DNA of 64,000 nucleotides from Algihabitans albus (GTDB lineage Bacteria; Pseudomonadota; Alphaproteobacteria; Kiloniellales; DSM-21159): assembly GCF_003572205.1 (NCBI RefSeq), contig NZ_QXNY01000003.1:434001-498000 (forward strand). The letters run 5' to 3'. Under the pieces are notes generated by a model. That model had not been told where the DNA came from, made no database searches, and saw only the letters and a list, made by a program, of their open reading frames with translations. The number at the start of each line of letters is the position of its first letter. Position 1 is the first letter of the stretch. Made by a program: the position numbers and the translations under genes. Below, piece after piece: positions 53,692 to 64,000 of this stretch.

Positions 53692-54912
53692 CTAGCTCCT
53701 GCTCTCCGAAATCGCTGCGACGAAGCGCTCGAAGAGGTAGTGGCTGTCTTGCGGGCCCGGCGAAGCCTCGGGATGGTATTGAACTGAGAAGACCGGACGA
53801 TCCTTGACCCGAATGCCCTCGTTGGAACCGTCGAAGAGACTGACGTGAGTCGGCTCCAGAGACTCGGGCAAGGTATCGTCCTGTACGACGAAACCGTGAT
53901 TCTGGCTGGTGATCTCGACCCGGCCGCTGGCCAGATCCTTGACCGGGTGATTGGCGCCGCGATGGCCTTGATGCATCTTCTCGGTCTTCGCCCCCAGCGC
54001 CAGCGACAGCAACTGATGGCCCAAACAGATGCCGAAAATCGGCAACTTGCTTTCGGCGAGCAGTTTTTGCAGCGTCGGGACGGCATAGACACCGGTTGCC
54101 GCAGGGTCACCGGGCCCGTTCGACAGAAACACACCGTCGGGCTCGTGCCTCAAGATCTCTTCGGCCGTCGCCGTCGCCGGCACCACGGTCACATGACAGC
54201 CGAGATCGGCGAGACAGCGCAAGATGTTGCGCTTGGCACCATAGTCCACCGCAACCACCCGATACTTCGGAGCCGCCAAGCGACCATAGCCTTCGCCCAG
54301 GCGCCAGCGGGTTTCTTCCCAAACGTACGTCTGGGCACAGGTCACCGTCTTGGCCAGGTCCATCCCGCCGAGCCCTGGCCAGGCTTTCGCCTTGCTGCGT
54401 ATGGCCGGCAGATCGAAGCGGCCGTCCGGCGCATGGACGATCACACCGCTCGGCGCACCGTTGTCGCGGATACGGTGGGTCAGTTGCCGCGTATCGACCC
54501 CGGCCAGCCCGATCAATCCGTGGCTCTCGAGCCAAGCGTTCAGGTGCTGCATGGAGCGCCAGTTCGAGGGGTCGGTGATATCGGCGCGCAGCACCAGCCC
54601 GCGCGCGGCAGGCGTCATCGTCTCGATATCCTCGGGGTTGGCCCCGACATTGCCTATGTGCGGGAAGGTGAAGGTGATGATCTGCCCGGCATAGGAGGGA
54701 TCGGTCAGGATCTCCTGATATCCCGTCATCGAGGTATTGAAGCAGACCTCGCCGTCAGTAACGCCGGTCGCCCCGATGCCAGATCCCCAAAAAACCGTTC
54801 CGTCGGCCAGCACAAGCGCCGCGGTCGCCCCGGTCGGCGGTGCTGTGTCGTCGCGCGCGTCGAGGCCGCGCGCAGCAAGCTCGCGCGCCGCCGCGTCGGT
54901 CATATCTGTCAT
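53692..54912 (-). CDS. carA: Carbamoyl-phosphate synthase small subunit
   Basis: The 406-residue protein is the glutaminase subunit that supplies ammonia for carbamoyl phosphate in arginine and pyrimidine synthesis. The N-terminal domain (GTVFWGSGIGATGVTDGEVCFNTSMTGYQEILTDPSY) is typical. The class I amidotransferase triad is present: Cys in FGICLGHQLL and His/Glu in VQYHPEASPGP. The N-terminus is about 25 residues longer than usual and rich in Ala and Asp, so translation may begin within it. The partner carB is not in the window. It diverges from yqeY. Confidence 0.95.
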   Translation of the reverse strand: MTDMTDAAARELAARGLDARDDTAPPTGATAALVLADGTVFWGSGIGATGVTDGEVCFNTSMTGYQEILTDPSYAGQIITFTFPHIGNVGANPEDIETMTPAARGLVLRADITDPSNWRSMQHLNAWLESHGLIGLAGVDTRQLTHRIRDNGAPSGVIVHAPDGRFDLPAIRSKAKAWPGLGGMDLAKTVTCAQTYVWEETRWRLGEGYGRLAAPKYRVVAVDYGAKRNILRCLADLGCHVTVVPATATAEEILRHEPDGVFLSNGPGDPAATGVYAVPTLQKLLAESKLPIFGICLGHQLLSLALGAKTEKMHQGHRGANHPVKDLASGRVEITSQNHGFVVQDDTLPESLEPTHVSLFDGSNEGIRVKDRPVFSVQYHPEASPGPQDSHYLFERFVAAISESRS

Positions 54913-55027
54913 GGACGAAACCCTATCCAGCTATCCGGGAGGAGACCGCGCGGTTGCGCATGCCCCCGACTCCTCTATATAGGGGCGTCGATTGGCCCGC
55001 GCGAAGGCGATTACCGCGCAGGGCAGT

Positions 55028-55045
55028 AGGCGGTCAAGACCGCCT
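55028..55045 (+). other. Perfect hairpin upstream of yqeY
   Basis: AGGCGGTC AA GACCGCCT forms an eight-base-pair stem with a two-base spacer about 100 bases before the yqeY ATG, in the divergent region between carA (minus) and yqeY (plus). A TATATA motif at about 54976-54981 could be a -10 element for one of them. Role unknown; it could be a regulatory stem or incidental. Confidence 0.3.
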
Positions 55046-55144
55046 GACAGAACACTCCGCGGGGAGGCGGTCACGGCCGCCTTGCCGAACCACTCAATCC
55101 AGCAGTTGGATTACAGATCTAGAGAAATACGGCGAGAGGCGGTG

Positions 55145-55600
55145 ATGCTGCGTACGGAGCTGAACGACGCCTTGAAACAGGCGCTCAAGGACCAAGACAA
55201 GAAGACCCTCGGCACGGTCCGCCTGATTCTGGCGGCACTCAAGGACCGGGACATCGCGGCGCGTGGCGCCGGCAACTGCGACGGCATCTCGGAAGATGAA
55301 GTGCTCGATATGTTGCAGAAGATGGTCAAGCAGCGCCGCGAGTCGATCGAACTCTACACCAAGGGCGAACGACAGGACCTGGTCGACAAGGAAGAGGCCG
55401 AGATCGAAGTCATTCAACGCTTCATGCCGCAGCAGCTCGACGATGGCGAGACGCAGGCGGCCGTCGACGGGATGATCGTCGAGCTGGAAGCCGGTTCGAT
55501 CAAGGACATGGGCCGCGTTATGGCCGCCTTGAAGGAGCGCTATGCCGGCCGGATGGACTTCGCCAAGGCCAGTGCCCTCGCCAAGGGACAGCTCGCCTAG
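55145..55600 (+). CDS. GatB/YqeY domain protein
   Basis: The start at 55145 (MLRTELNDALKQAL) is the normal family start, giving 151 residues; the frame open to 54992 is discarded. It has the YqeY helices (DKKTLGTVRLILAALKDRDI, KQRRESIELYTKGERQDLVDKEEAEI) and the C-terminal IKDMGRVMAALKERYAGRMDF motif shared with the tail of GatB, the tRNA-dependent amidotransferase subunit that recognises tRNA. Function is unclear, perhaps RNA-related. It stands upstream of dnaG and rpoD on the same strand, a conserved order in alphaproteobacteria. Confidence 0.93.
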   Translation: MLRTELNDALKQALKDQDKKTLGTVRLILAALKDRDIAARGAGNCDGISEDEVLDMLQKMVKQRRESIELYTKGERQDLVDKEEAEIEVIQRFMPQQLDDGETQAAVDGMIVELEAGSIKDMGRVMAALKERYAGRMDFAKASALAKGQLA

Positions 55601-55732
55601 CGGAGAAGGGCGTACCGCTCCGAATTTTCCCCGGGTTCCCCGTTCACCGGCAGCTTAGATCACAAGCGTCGCGCTGTCGGCTCGGCTATGGTGGCGGACT
55701 GTCAGTCCAGCGACGTCGGGTCTCCTTACCAA

Positions 55733-57640
55733 ATGGCCTTCCCGCCAGACTTCCTCGACGAACTGCGAAGCCGGGTCTCGCTGATCGACCTGATCGGCCG
55801 GCGGGTGCCGCTGAAGAAGCGCGGGCGCGAGTGGGTCGGACTATCGCCGTTCCAGAGCGAAAAAAGCCCTTCCTTCACTGTTGTACCGGATAAGGGCTTT
55901 TTCCATTGCTTCTCCAGCGGCGAGCACGGCGACGCGATCGGCTGGGTGATGCGCATCGAGGGTCTGTCGTTTCCTGAGGCGGTCGAGAAACTGGCCGGCG
56001 AAGCGGGACTGCAGGTCCCTAGGCCGACGCCGGAGGCCAAGGCGGAGGCGGAGAAGCGGAAGTCGATCTATGAAGTGCTGGAGCTGGCCTGTAGCTGGTT
56101 CGAGCAACAGCTAGGGCGTAGCTGGGGCGAAGAGGCCAAGAGATATCTGCAGCGCCGAGGACTGTCTGAGCCGACCATTGAACGCTTCAGACTGGGCTAT
56201 GCTCCGAACGACCGCGGCATCCTCTTGAAATACCTCAAGATGAATAAGGTGGACGTTGAGCTGGCTGCCGCAGCCGGTTTGGTCAAGATCCCGGAGGGCG
56301 GCGGCGAACCCCGCGACTACTTCTTCAACCGCGTCCTCTTTCCGATCGCAGACCGCCAGGGCCGCATTATCGGTTTCGGGGGGCGCACCCTGGAGCCCGA
56401 CGGGAAGCCGAAGTATCTGAACACGCCCGAAACCGCAGTCTTTCGAAAGGGCCGCTCCCTCTACAACCTGGATCGCGCACGCAAGACTGCCCATGAAACC
56501 GGCGAAGTCATCGTCGCCGAAGGCTACATGGACGTGATCGCCCTGGATCAGGCTGGCTTTTCCGCCAGCGTCGCTCCCCTCGGCACTGCCGTAACAGAGG
56601 AGCAGATCGCCGAACTCTGGCGCCTCGCGCCGGAACCCCTGATCTGCCTGGACGGCGACCAAGCGGGCCAGAAGGCCGGGATGCGCGTGGCAGAACGCGC
56701 GCTGCCGGGCCTACAACCCGGCCGCTCTCTCCGCTTCGCTCTGCTGCCGGCCGGCGACGATCCCGACAGTCTGCTCAGCGCCCAAGGCCCCAAGGCGCTG
56801 CGCCAGGTACTGGACGCCGCCAAACCCCTCAGCGATCTGGTTTGGCTGATGCTCACGGCGGGTCGCGACCTTGCCACGCCTGAGCGACGGGCCGGGCTGC
56901 GCCAGGACATTCTGCGCCTGACCGGGGGTATCGCCGACGAAGGCGTGAAAGCCGCCTACCGCGAAGAGCTGCTCGCGCGCTACGACGAAGCCTACGGTTT
57001 CGGCTCGCGCCGCCGCCAACGCTCAGACAGCCGACCGGAGGGCCGCAGCGGCCGGGCTCGAGGCGGCTACCGGGATCAGCGGGAGCCGATACGAACTGCT
57101 TTCGACCGCCCGGCGCCGGCACTGTTGCGCCGTCGTCCCGAGCAGATGCTGCTCGCCTGCGCACTCAATCATCCGGAACTGGCCGCCGAAGACTGCGAGA
57201 CCCTCGCAGCGGTCCAGCTGTCCAGCGCCGACTTCGACCGATTGCGGCGGGCCATCACGGATGCGCTGGCCAATCAGCCAGATCTTGACTCGGATACGCT
57301 CCAAGGCCACTTGAGCCAATTGGGTTTTACAGGAGTTCTAGCGGCCGTTTTGAGTGAGCCCGTGTATCTCCACGCCCCCTTCGCTCGGTCCAACAGACCC
57401 CTGGCAGAGGCACGGCACGGATGGCGCGACTTGATGGAACGCTTGTGGAGCGCCCAGCAAGCCTCCGAGGAGATCGATACGGTACGCCAGTTAGCTGCGG
57501 ATATGAGGGAAGATTCACTCCAACGTTTGCGCGCGCACCAACAACTTAGCCAGAAAACGGACCCGGGCCTCCGGAACAACGGGAAAGCGGAACCTGGCGA
57601 AAGCAATGCAGACGTTGAACCGACGGACCGAGGTGAATAG
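55733..57640 (+). CDS. dnaG: DNA primase DnaG
   Basis: The start at 55733 (MAFPPDFLDELRSRV) is the usual alphaproteobacterial one; an ATG at 55688 in the same frame would add 15 residues. The 635-residue primase makes RNA primers for replication. In the N-terminal CHC2 zinc domain most ligands are replaced: Ser in GLSPFQSEKSPSF where Cys and then His are usual, and SSG where CxG is usual, with only the Cys in FHCF kept. The TOPRIM core is intact (IVAEGYMDVIALDQAG and LICLDGDQAGQKAG). An Arg/Gly-rich linker (about 430-470) precedes the helicase-binding C-terminus. The gene is 87 to 132 bases after yqeY and upstream of rpoD. Confidence 0.96.
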   Translation: MAFPPDFLDELRSRVSLIDLIGRRVPLKKRGREWVGLSPFQSEKSPSFTVVPDKGFFHCFSSGEHGDAIGWVMRIEGLSFPEAVEKLAGEAGLQVPRPTPEAKAEAEKRKSIYEVLELACSWFEQQLGRSWGEEAKRYLQRRGLSEPTIERFRLGYAPNDRGILLKYLKMNKVDVELAAAAGLVKIPEGGGEPRDYFFNRVLFPIADRQGRIIGFGGRTLEPDGKPKYLNTPETAVFRKGRSLYNLDRARKTAHETGEVIVAEGYMDVIALDQAGFSASVAPLGTAVTEEQIAELWRLAPEPLICLDGDQAGQKAGMRVAERALPGLQPGRSLRFALLPAGDDPDSLLSAQGPKALRQVLDAAKPLSDLVWLMLTAGRDLATPERRAGLRQDILRLTGGIADEGVKAAYREELLARYDEAYGFGSRRRQRSDSRPEGRSGRARGGYRDQREPIRTAFDRPAPALLRRRPEQMLLACALNHPELAAEDCETLAAVQLSSADFDRLRRAITDALANQPDLDSDTLQGHLSQLGFTGVLAAVLSEPVYLHAPFARSNRPLAEARHGWRDLMERLWSAQQASEEIDTVRQLAADMREDSLQRLRAHQQLSQKTDPGLRNNGKAEPGESNADVEPTDRGE

Positions 57641-57843
57641 GTATGGGCGGCGCACTTTATCAGCGCAGGCCTGGGGGAGTAGAGCCGGCTGAGCGCCGGA
57701 TCGTAAGGTCGAGAGCCGGTTACAGCCGGCCGGGGACGACCGTACGATTGATGAGCGGCTGAATATTTCGGCGAAGCGCTGGCAAAGCGGGAGCGAAGCC
57801 TACGTTTCTCAGTATGCCGTTAGGGGCAGGAAGACGAGCGAGC

Positions 57844-59928
<2,085 letters not shown>

Positions 59929-60012
59929 GGGAGAATCTGGCCAGCATCGCGCAAGGTGCCGCCTGCACAGACCTCAAGACTCCGCTCAAACGAAGTCAGC
60001 TCAGACCTATTT

Positions 60013-60054
60013 ATGATTTGACCCCGATCGCCTAAGCGATCGGGGTCAAATCAT
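60013..60054 (+). terminator. Rho-independent-type terminator after rpoD
   Basis: A 19-base-pair perfect stem (ATGATTTGACCCCGATCGC paired with its complement) closes a four-base CTAA loop, 85 bases after the rpoD stop. The T-rich tail is short (TTTGAGC), which weakens but does not exclude termination. It also lies downstream of the convergent DUF2336 gene, so it could serve both. Confidence 0.75.
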
Positions 60055-60123
60055 TTGAGCTCGCGCGGAGGGACAATTGAGGCGTCGGCACGCGGTTGAC
60101 CCGGCGCGGTCGTTCTTGGGAGG

Positions 60124-61278
60124 TCAGGCTGCCGCCCGAGTCAGACGGTCGATCAAGTAGTAGAGATCATCGCCCGGCCAGGTGCCGTCCTGATCGAATT
60201 GAGTCAGCAGTCGCTCCAGCAGACGGGTGGAGAAACGAGCACGGTCGTTGGTTCCGCCGTCATAGTCGGTTTCCTGTACGACCTGAACGGCCGCGCGGAA
60301 CACCGGCAGCTTGTCTTCTGAAAGACCGGCGCGACGGTAGAGCGACGTTAGACCGAGCTTGCCTTCGTCGTAGATGAGAATGCGGGCGTTGGCCAAGGGT
60401 ACGTTGGCCAGCTTCGCCATGGCAGCTTCGAAGAAAGCCAAGTCTCCGACACAGAGCGCGCGCAGGATCAAGGAGGCGTTCAAGCGACCCCGCTGAGCCA
60501 GCCCGCTGATCAGACTGTCCAGATCGCCGCCTTCACGGCTTTTGTCCGCGATCTGAAGAACCGCCCGGTCGCGCACCTGCAGCACCAGATCGGAAACGCT
60601 GTTGGAGTCGAGCTCGCCACGGGTCGTCAAGACGTCGCGCAACTGTGCGGACATACGCGCAACGAGCTGCTCTGCGATCAACGGCGGCACATGGCGGCGA
60701 CGGGCGAGTTGGTCGCCAACCGCCGGTTCTTCGGCGAAATCGCGCAGCACCCGCCCAAGGTCCGCTTCCGTAATCTCTGCGCCTTCGTTTCCGACCAGGT
60801 GGGCGACGGCCTCCGATTGGCCCGTATCGATTACCGCCTCGCAAACCTCGGCAGAGACCTGATTGCGTCGAGCGATCGCGTTCAACCGCCGCGGCGCGGC
60901 TTCTTGAACGAGCCGCAACAGCTCCGCATCGCTCAGAGCCTCCGAGTGCCGCAGGATCGGCAACGCGACGGAGTCCACGTCGTGGGCCAGCGTCACGGCG
61001 ATACCGTCCGGCAAATCCGGCGCGTGTTTCAGGTGCTCCGCCATCGCCTCGCGCACGATAACCGCCGTATCGCGCACCAGCACCGCGAAGATCTCTTGCG
61101 CCAGGCGGCGCTCGCCCGGACCGAGAGTGGAATCCGTGTAGTTGTCGGCTATCTTCGCCACCGTCTGGGCGCGGGTCTCCGGCGCAGGATCTTCAAGCAG
61201 ACGTTTCACGTCCGCCTGCGTCAGCATCTGAGGCTTACGGGGGCGGTCTCCGTCGAACGCTACGACATCTTTGGACAT
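60124..61278 (-). CDS. DUF2336 domain protein
   Basis: The start at 61278 (MSKDVVAFDGD) gives 384 residues; an upstream ATG adds 14. It is built of alpha-helical repeats (LLRLVQEAAPRRLNAIARR, VSAEVCEAVIDTGQSEAVAHLVGNEGAEI) followed by the conserved middle and C-terminus (DLDSLISGLAQRGRLNASLILRALCVGDLAFFEAAMA). DUF2336 proteins are common in alphaproteobacteria, carry HEAT-like repeats and have no established role. No catalytic motif or membrane segment is visible. It converges with rpoD and diverges from the rhodanese gene; a CtrA-like site lies in the intervening region. Confidence 0.85.
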   Translation of the reverse strand: MSKDVVAFDGDRPRKPQMLTQADVKRLLEDPAPETRAQTVAKIADNYTDSTLGPGERRLAQEIFAVLVRDTAVIVREAMAEHLKHAPDLPDGIAVTLAHDVDSVALPILRHSEALSDAELLRLVQEAAPRRLNAIARRNQVSAEVCEAVIDTGQSEAVAHLVGNEGAEITEADLGRVLRDFAEEPAVGDQLARRRHVPPLIAEQLVARMSAQLRDVLTTRGELDSNSVSDLVLQVRDRAVLQIADKSREGGDLDSLISGLAQRGRLNASLILRALCVGDLAFFEAAMAKLANVPLANARILIYDEGKLGLTSLYRRAGLSEDKLPVFRAAVQVVQETDYDGGTNDRARFSTRLLERLLTQFDQDGTWPGDDLYYLIDRLTRAAA

Positions 61279-61360
61279 GCGTGACGATCCTGTGCAGGAA
61301 CTGCCAAGCGCTGCCGCCAAAACGGCTCACGCTCGCTACTGAAGTTTGGCCATAGAGGCG

Positions 61361-61375
61361 TTAAACAGCCCTTAA
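61361..61375. promoter_or_regulatory. Candidate CtrA binding site
   Basis: TTAA-ACAGCCC-TTAA has the full CtrA spacing (TTAA, seven bases, TTAA). It lies in the 165-base divergent region between the DUF2336 gene (start 61278) and the rhodanese gene, in otherwise GC-rich DNA, where the pattern is rare by chance. Confidence 0.5.
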
Positions 61376-61452
61376 TTCCTACACAACTGCGTCATCTTAC
61401 TGGACGGCCTGGGATCGATACCCACATCTCCAGTCATTCGGAGATGTATGTC

Positions 61453-61875
61453 ATGCGATTACTCGCCCTCCTCACGCTCGTTCTCCTGATCCCGACGGCC
61501 GCCGTCGCGCAGGAGTTGCCTGCCGACCAGGCGCAAACACTCGCCGTCGAAGGGCAACTTCTGCTGATCGACGTGCGCCATCCGCAAGAGTGGCGGCAAA
61601 CTGGCGTTGCGTCGGCCGCAGAGACCGTCAGCATTCACGATCCAGCCGGTTTGCCGGCATTCCTGGCAAAAGTCCGGGCCTTGGCAGATCGCGTACCGGG
61701 CCGTCCAATCGCCTTGATCTGCGCAACGGGCGTTCGCTCGGACTTCGCGGCCAAGCTGTTACGTCAAGAAGGTTACGACCAGGTCTTCAACGTCCGTGAG
61801 GGGATGATGGGATCGACGGCGGGCGCGGGATGGCTCGATCGCGGCCTGCCGCTGCGGCCTTGCACACACTGCTAA
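61453..61875 (+). CDS. Periplasmic rhodanese-like protein
   Basis: The ATG at 61453 lies eight bases after GGAG, while the ATG at 61444 overlaps that site. The 140-residue product has a signal peptide (MRLLALLTLVLLIPTAAVA/Q), then one rhodanese domain: LLIDVRHPQEWRQTG, the active-site Cys in LICATGVRSDFAAKLL and the VREGMMG strand. It would transfer sulphur or sense thiols in the periplasm. The C-terminus ends in a CTHC motif that could form a disulphide or bind metal. It is single, with no obvious operon partner. Confidence 0.88.
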   Translation: MRLLALLTLVLLIPTAAVAQELPADQAQTLAVEGQLLLIDVRHPQEWRQTGVASAAETVSIHDPAGLPAFLAKVRALADRVPGRPIALICATGVRSDFAAKLLRQEGYDQVFNVREGMMGSTAGAGWLDRGLPLRPCTHC

Positions 61876-61962
61876 CCCGGAGCGTGACGCGTTCGGACCG
61901 CTCCGCAAGTCGTCGGATCTCGCAATACTTTGCCGAAGGCCTGAACTCAGGCCGGGTCAAAG

Positions 61963-62739
61963 TTAGCTTTTGCGCCCCAAAGCCAAAGCAACGCCTTGCA
62001 TCTGATCGGTGACCGACACCTCCAACATGGATGTGATCTCCAGATTTCGGTCTTCGAAGACATCGGGCGGGTTGCGCTGCTCCTGCCACGCCTCGATGGC
62101 CCGGTCGCGCGCCCGAACCAGCTCCACAATCTCCGGACGGAACAGACGCATCATCGCGGAAACCCAGCGGTTGACCGGCCACGACGGCCGGGCGTGATCG
62201 ATCTCGAAGCGGTCGAGCATGGAGATCACGTCCTCGGCAGCGTACCAAGTCTCACCGGTAACCCAGCGATTGACCGTAAAAAGCCGAAAGGGAAGGCCCT
62301 GGGGCGTCATGGCGATTGCGATCAAGTGACTCAGCCGCTCATCGGGATCGACGGGCAGATCCCCGCGTGGCACCGGTGCGGGCTTGACCCCCGCCGGCAT
62401 GCCGCCCGGCCGCAGAAAAGTGTGGAAGTGCCCGTGCTCGCTCTCGAAACGCTGATCGCCAGGATGGGCATGGTAGTAATATTGCGCATGCGTTTCAGCG
62501 TCGTAGACATCGCCGGACGGATAGTGGTCCCACTCGTAAAAAGTGTCGGATTCGCGCAGCAATTCACCAACGACGTTGTCACCCGTCTTGGTGAGCACGC
62601 GATAGATCTCGAGGATCTCGCTGCCCGCCTCGGCCATCCCCTCAAGGGTACCGCGAGGAAGTGCCGCCAACTGAGGGCTGACAGGCCGGCAAGTCTCCGG
62701 AAGACTGGTTACGGCAGTTAAGCGCATACGATCAGACAT
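61963..62739 (-). CDS. Unrecognised 258-residue protein
   Basis: The reading frame starts at 62739 (MSDRMRLTAVTSLPET) and has no signal peptide or membrane segment. It contains a run of aromatic and His residues (YEWDHYPSGDVYDAETHAQYYYHAHPGDQRFESEHGHFHTF) that looks like a metal or substrate pocket, a LFTVNRWVTGETWY segment and a conserved-looking DHARPSWPVNRWVSAMMRLF. Similar proteins occur in alphaproteobacteria as a DUF family (I believe DUF6969) with no known role. Codon usage matches the core genes. It lies upstream of nothing obvious and 66 bases beyond the UspA gene on the same strand. Confidence 0.8.
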   Translation of the reverse strand: MSDRMRLTAVTSLPETCRPVSPQLAALPRGTLEGMAEAGSEILEIYRVLTKTGDNVVGELLRESDTFYEWDHYPSGDVYDAETHAQYYYHAHPGDQRFESEHGHFHTFLRPGGMPAGVKPAPVPRGDLPVDPDERLSHLIAIAMTPQGLPFRLFTVNRWVTGETWYAAEDVISMLDRFEIDHARPSWPVNRWVSAMMRLFRPEIVELVRARDRAIEAWQEQRNPPDVFEDRNLEITSMLEVSVTDQMQGVALALGRKS

Positions 62740-62805
62740 AGTGTGACCAAATGCTGTTGACCAGACACGGGGTGTTGAGCGGAGCGTGAAGACATTTGGA
62801 CGGGA

Positions 62806-63234
62806 TCAGTCGCGCACGACCAGCACAGAGGTCGAAGCGTGACGCATAACTCGCGCAGCATTGGGGCCGAGCAAGTAATCCTCCAACCCCGGCCGATGCG
62901 AAGCCATAACGATCAGATCAGCCTCGACGGCTTCCGCGCATCGCAGGATCTCCTGGTAGATCGTGCCATGACCGACGATATGCTGAACCTTGAGATCCGC
63001 CGGAACGTGCTTCGCCGTGAAAGCGTGTAAGGCGTCTCGCGCCTGCTCCAACGCCTGCTGCTCGTAGTTGGCCGGAAAGAAGGATCCGACGATCGACATA
63101 CCGAAGTCGGGAACCACCGTGATGACATGCAAACGGGATCCAAAAGCTTTGGTGTACTCCAAAGCCGTCGATACCGCTTTGTCCTGAGTGTCGGGATGGC
63201 CGAGATCGACGGCCAATAGAATGTCCCTGTACAT
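62806..63234 (-). CDS. Universal stress protein (UspA family)
   Basis: The start at 63234 (MYRDILLAVDLGHPDTQ) gives 142 residues, the normal length of a single Usp domain. It shows the nucleotide-binding pattern: a Gly-containing strand in VGHGTIYQEIL, LIVMASHRPGLEDYLLGPNAARVMRHASTSVLVV with the G2xG9-like loop. Usp proteins bind ATP or sense stress and are often paired with TRAP permeases, where TeaD-like proteins regulate uptake. Here it follows the TRAP permease at 63249 by only 14 bases, so the same role is likely. Confidence 0.92.
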   Translation of the reverse strand: MYRDILLAVDLGHPDTQDKAVSTALEYTKAFGSRLHVITVVPDFGMSIVGSFFPANYEQQALEQARDALHAFTAKHVPADLKVQHIVGHGTIYQEILRCAEAVEADLIVMASHRPGLEDYLLGPNAARVMRHASTSVLVVRD

Positions 63235-63248
63235 CCTCCCCTCCCCTC

Positions 63249-64000
63249 TCAAAAGGCCGGCACGGTCGCCCGGCGGCGCTGAACCAGAATCACGAGAACC
63301 AACAACAGCAGCGCCGGAATGTAAAAGACCTCCTTCGGCAGGCGCTCGGCCGGCACCAACACCTCCGTAACGGTCACAGGCGTATCGCCGTAAAAGTCGA
63401 ACTCACGCCATTGCGCCTCGTTGGGGGCGCCCGGCAGGGGTTCGTCGAGCGCGATCAACTGGCCGTCCTCCAGCGCAAGCGCAAGACCGGTCGCGGCTTC
63501 CAGCCGCGCCGCGCCACCGTCCGGCGGGCCGATATCGAAGGCCAAGGTCAAGCTGCGGATCTCGTCGAAATTCTGGAAATCGGGCCCCTCGAGTCTGAGA
63601 CGAATCTGCGCCTCCTCCGGCTTACTCTCGATGGCGTCGAAAACCTGGGCGGCCGGGATGGCATCGAAAGGCGGCTGAACCTGATCGAGCCAGTAGCCGG
63701 GCCGGAACAGCGTGAAGGCGACCAGCAGGAGAACGGCGGACTCCCAGATTCGAGAGCGTGCGAAGAAGTACCCCTGCGTTGCCGCGGCAAAGATCAGCAT
63801 CGCGATCGTTGCCTTTATGAAGATCAGAATCGCTCCGGTCAGATCGACGTCGATCAGCAGCAGATCCGTGTTGAAGATGAAGAGGAACGGCAGGATGACG
63901 GTGCGCAGGCTGTAGAAGAAGGCGGTGAAACCGGTTCGGATCGGATCGCCGCCCGAAACGGCGGCGGCTGCGAAAGACGCGAGACCGACCGGTGGCGTCA
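63249..64000 (-). CDS. TRAP transporter permease, TAXI/DctM type (C-terminal part, runs off the edge)
   Basis: The last about 250 residues of a fused TRAP permease are visible. They include TPPVGLASFAAAAVSG, the helix with FLFIFNTDLLLIDVD and AMLIFAAATQGYFF, then a soluble C-terminal part (from about RPGYWLDQVQPPFDAI) typical of DUF3394-type TAXI permeases, ending with one last membrane helix and RRRATVPAF. The start is beyond base 64000. It differs from the two fused permeases in the 11.7-43.5 kb cluster by this C-terminal domain. UspA follows it at 14 bases. Confidence 0.88.
   Translation of the reverse strand, partial: TPPVGLASFAAAAVSGGDPIRTGFTAFFYSLRTVILPFLFIFNTDLLLIDVDLTGAILIFIKATIAMLIFAAATQGYFFARSRIWESAVLLLVAFTLFRPGYWLDQVQPPFDAIPAAQVFDAIESKPEEAQIRLRLEGPDFQNFDEIRSLTLAFDIGPPDGGAARLEAATGLALALEDGQLIALDEPLPGAPNEAQWREFDFYGDTPVTVTEVLVPAERLPKEVFYIPALLLLVLVILVQRRRATVPAF

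Overview
The window looks like chromosomal DNA of a GC-rich alphaproteobacterium, probably Rhodospirillales/Kiloniellales-like. Pointers are a CpdR-type receiver next to N-formylglutamate amidohydrolase and tRNA-Val, a carA / yqeY / dnaG / rpoD housekeeping block, a DnaG whose zinc-ligand positions are substituted as in other alphaproteobacterial primases, several TRAP transporters of the TAXI type, an IalB-family protein and a DUF2336 protein. The placement is an inference from gene content only.

Region 1 (1-11.1 kb, minus strand): an IalB-like periplasmic protein, a TpsB outer-membrane pore and a giant TpsA exoprotein form one operon. TpsA is laid out like CdiA: signal, TPS domain, FHA repeats, a cysteine-containing non-repeat centre, more FHA repeats, a pretoxin region and a C-terminal toxin-like tip. 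Just after it, in visibly AT-rich DNA, come a small zinc-ribbon protein (candidate immunity) and a broken SUKH immunity gene. The first 27 bases of the window repeat a piece of tpsA, which suggests displaced toxin-immunity cassettes beyond the left edge.

Region 2 (11.7-43.5 kb): a large organic-acid uptake and CoA-dependent degradation cluster. It holds two TAXI-TRAP systems, one three-gene DctPQM-type TRAP system, two acyl-CoA ligases, three acyl-CoA dehydrogenases, a thiolase, a MaoC hydratase, two SDRs, a thioesterase, a TPP enzyme, an alpha-hydroxyacid oxidase, two MDR oxidoreductases and one IclR regulator. The putative regulator site is a repeated odd-spaced palindrome (consensus TTCYGC-NNN-GCRGAA) in front of most transcription units. 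One operon pairs an APH-type kinase, an SDR and an ACAD10/11-like dehydrogenase, the set known from 4-hydroxyacid (levulinate-type) catabolism. The other operon resembles a pim operon, but its crotonase/dehydrogenase gene is cut to about 100 codons.

Region 3 (43.5-51.2 kb): a lower-GC, decayed mobile island. It contains SDR/NTF2/ABM genes (two of them frameshifted), an IS3-family element with two nonsense codons, a Tn3-type remnant (resolvase, Nudix passenger, probable res site, truncated transposase), a second IS fragment, and the 3' half of a DUF4112 gene, ending at tRNA-Val.

Region 4 (51.2-64 kb): conserved core genes cpdR, N-formylglutamate amidohydrolase, a GNAT acetyltransferase, carA, yqeY, dnaG, rpoD with a strong terminator, a DUF2336 protein, a rhodanese, an unrecognised protein, and a UspA protein behind the 3' end of another TRAP permease that runs off the right edge.
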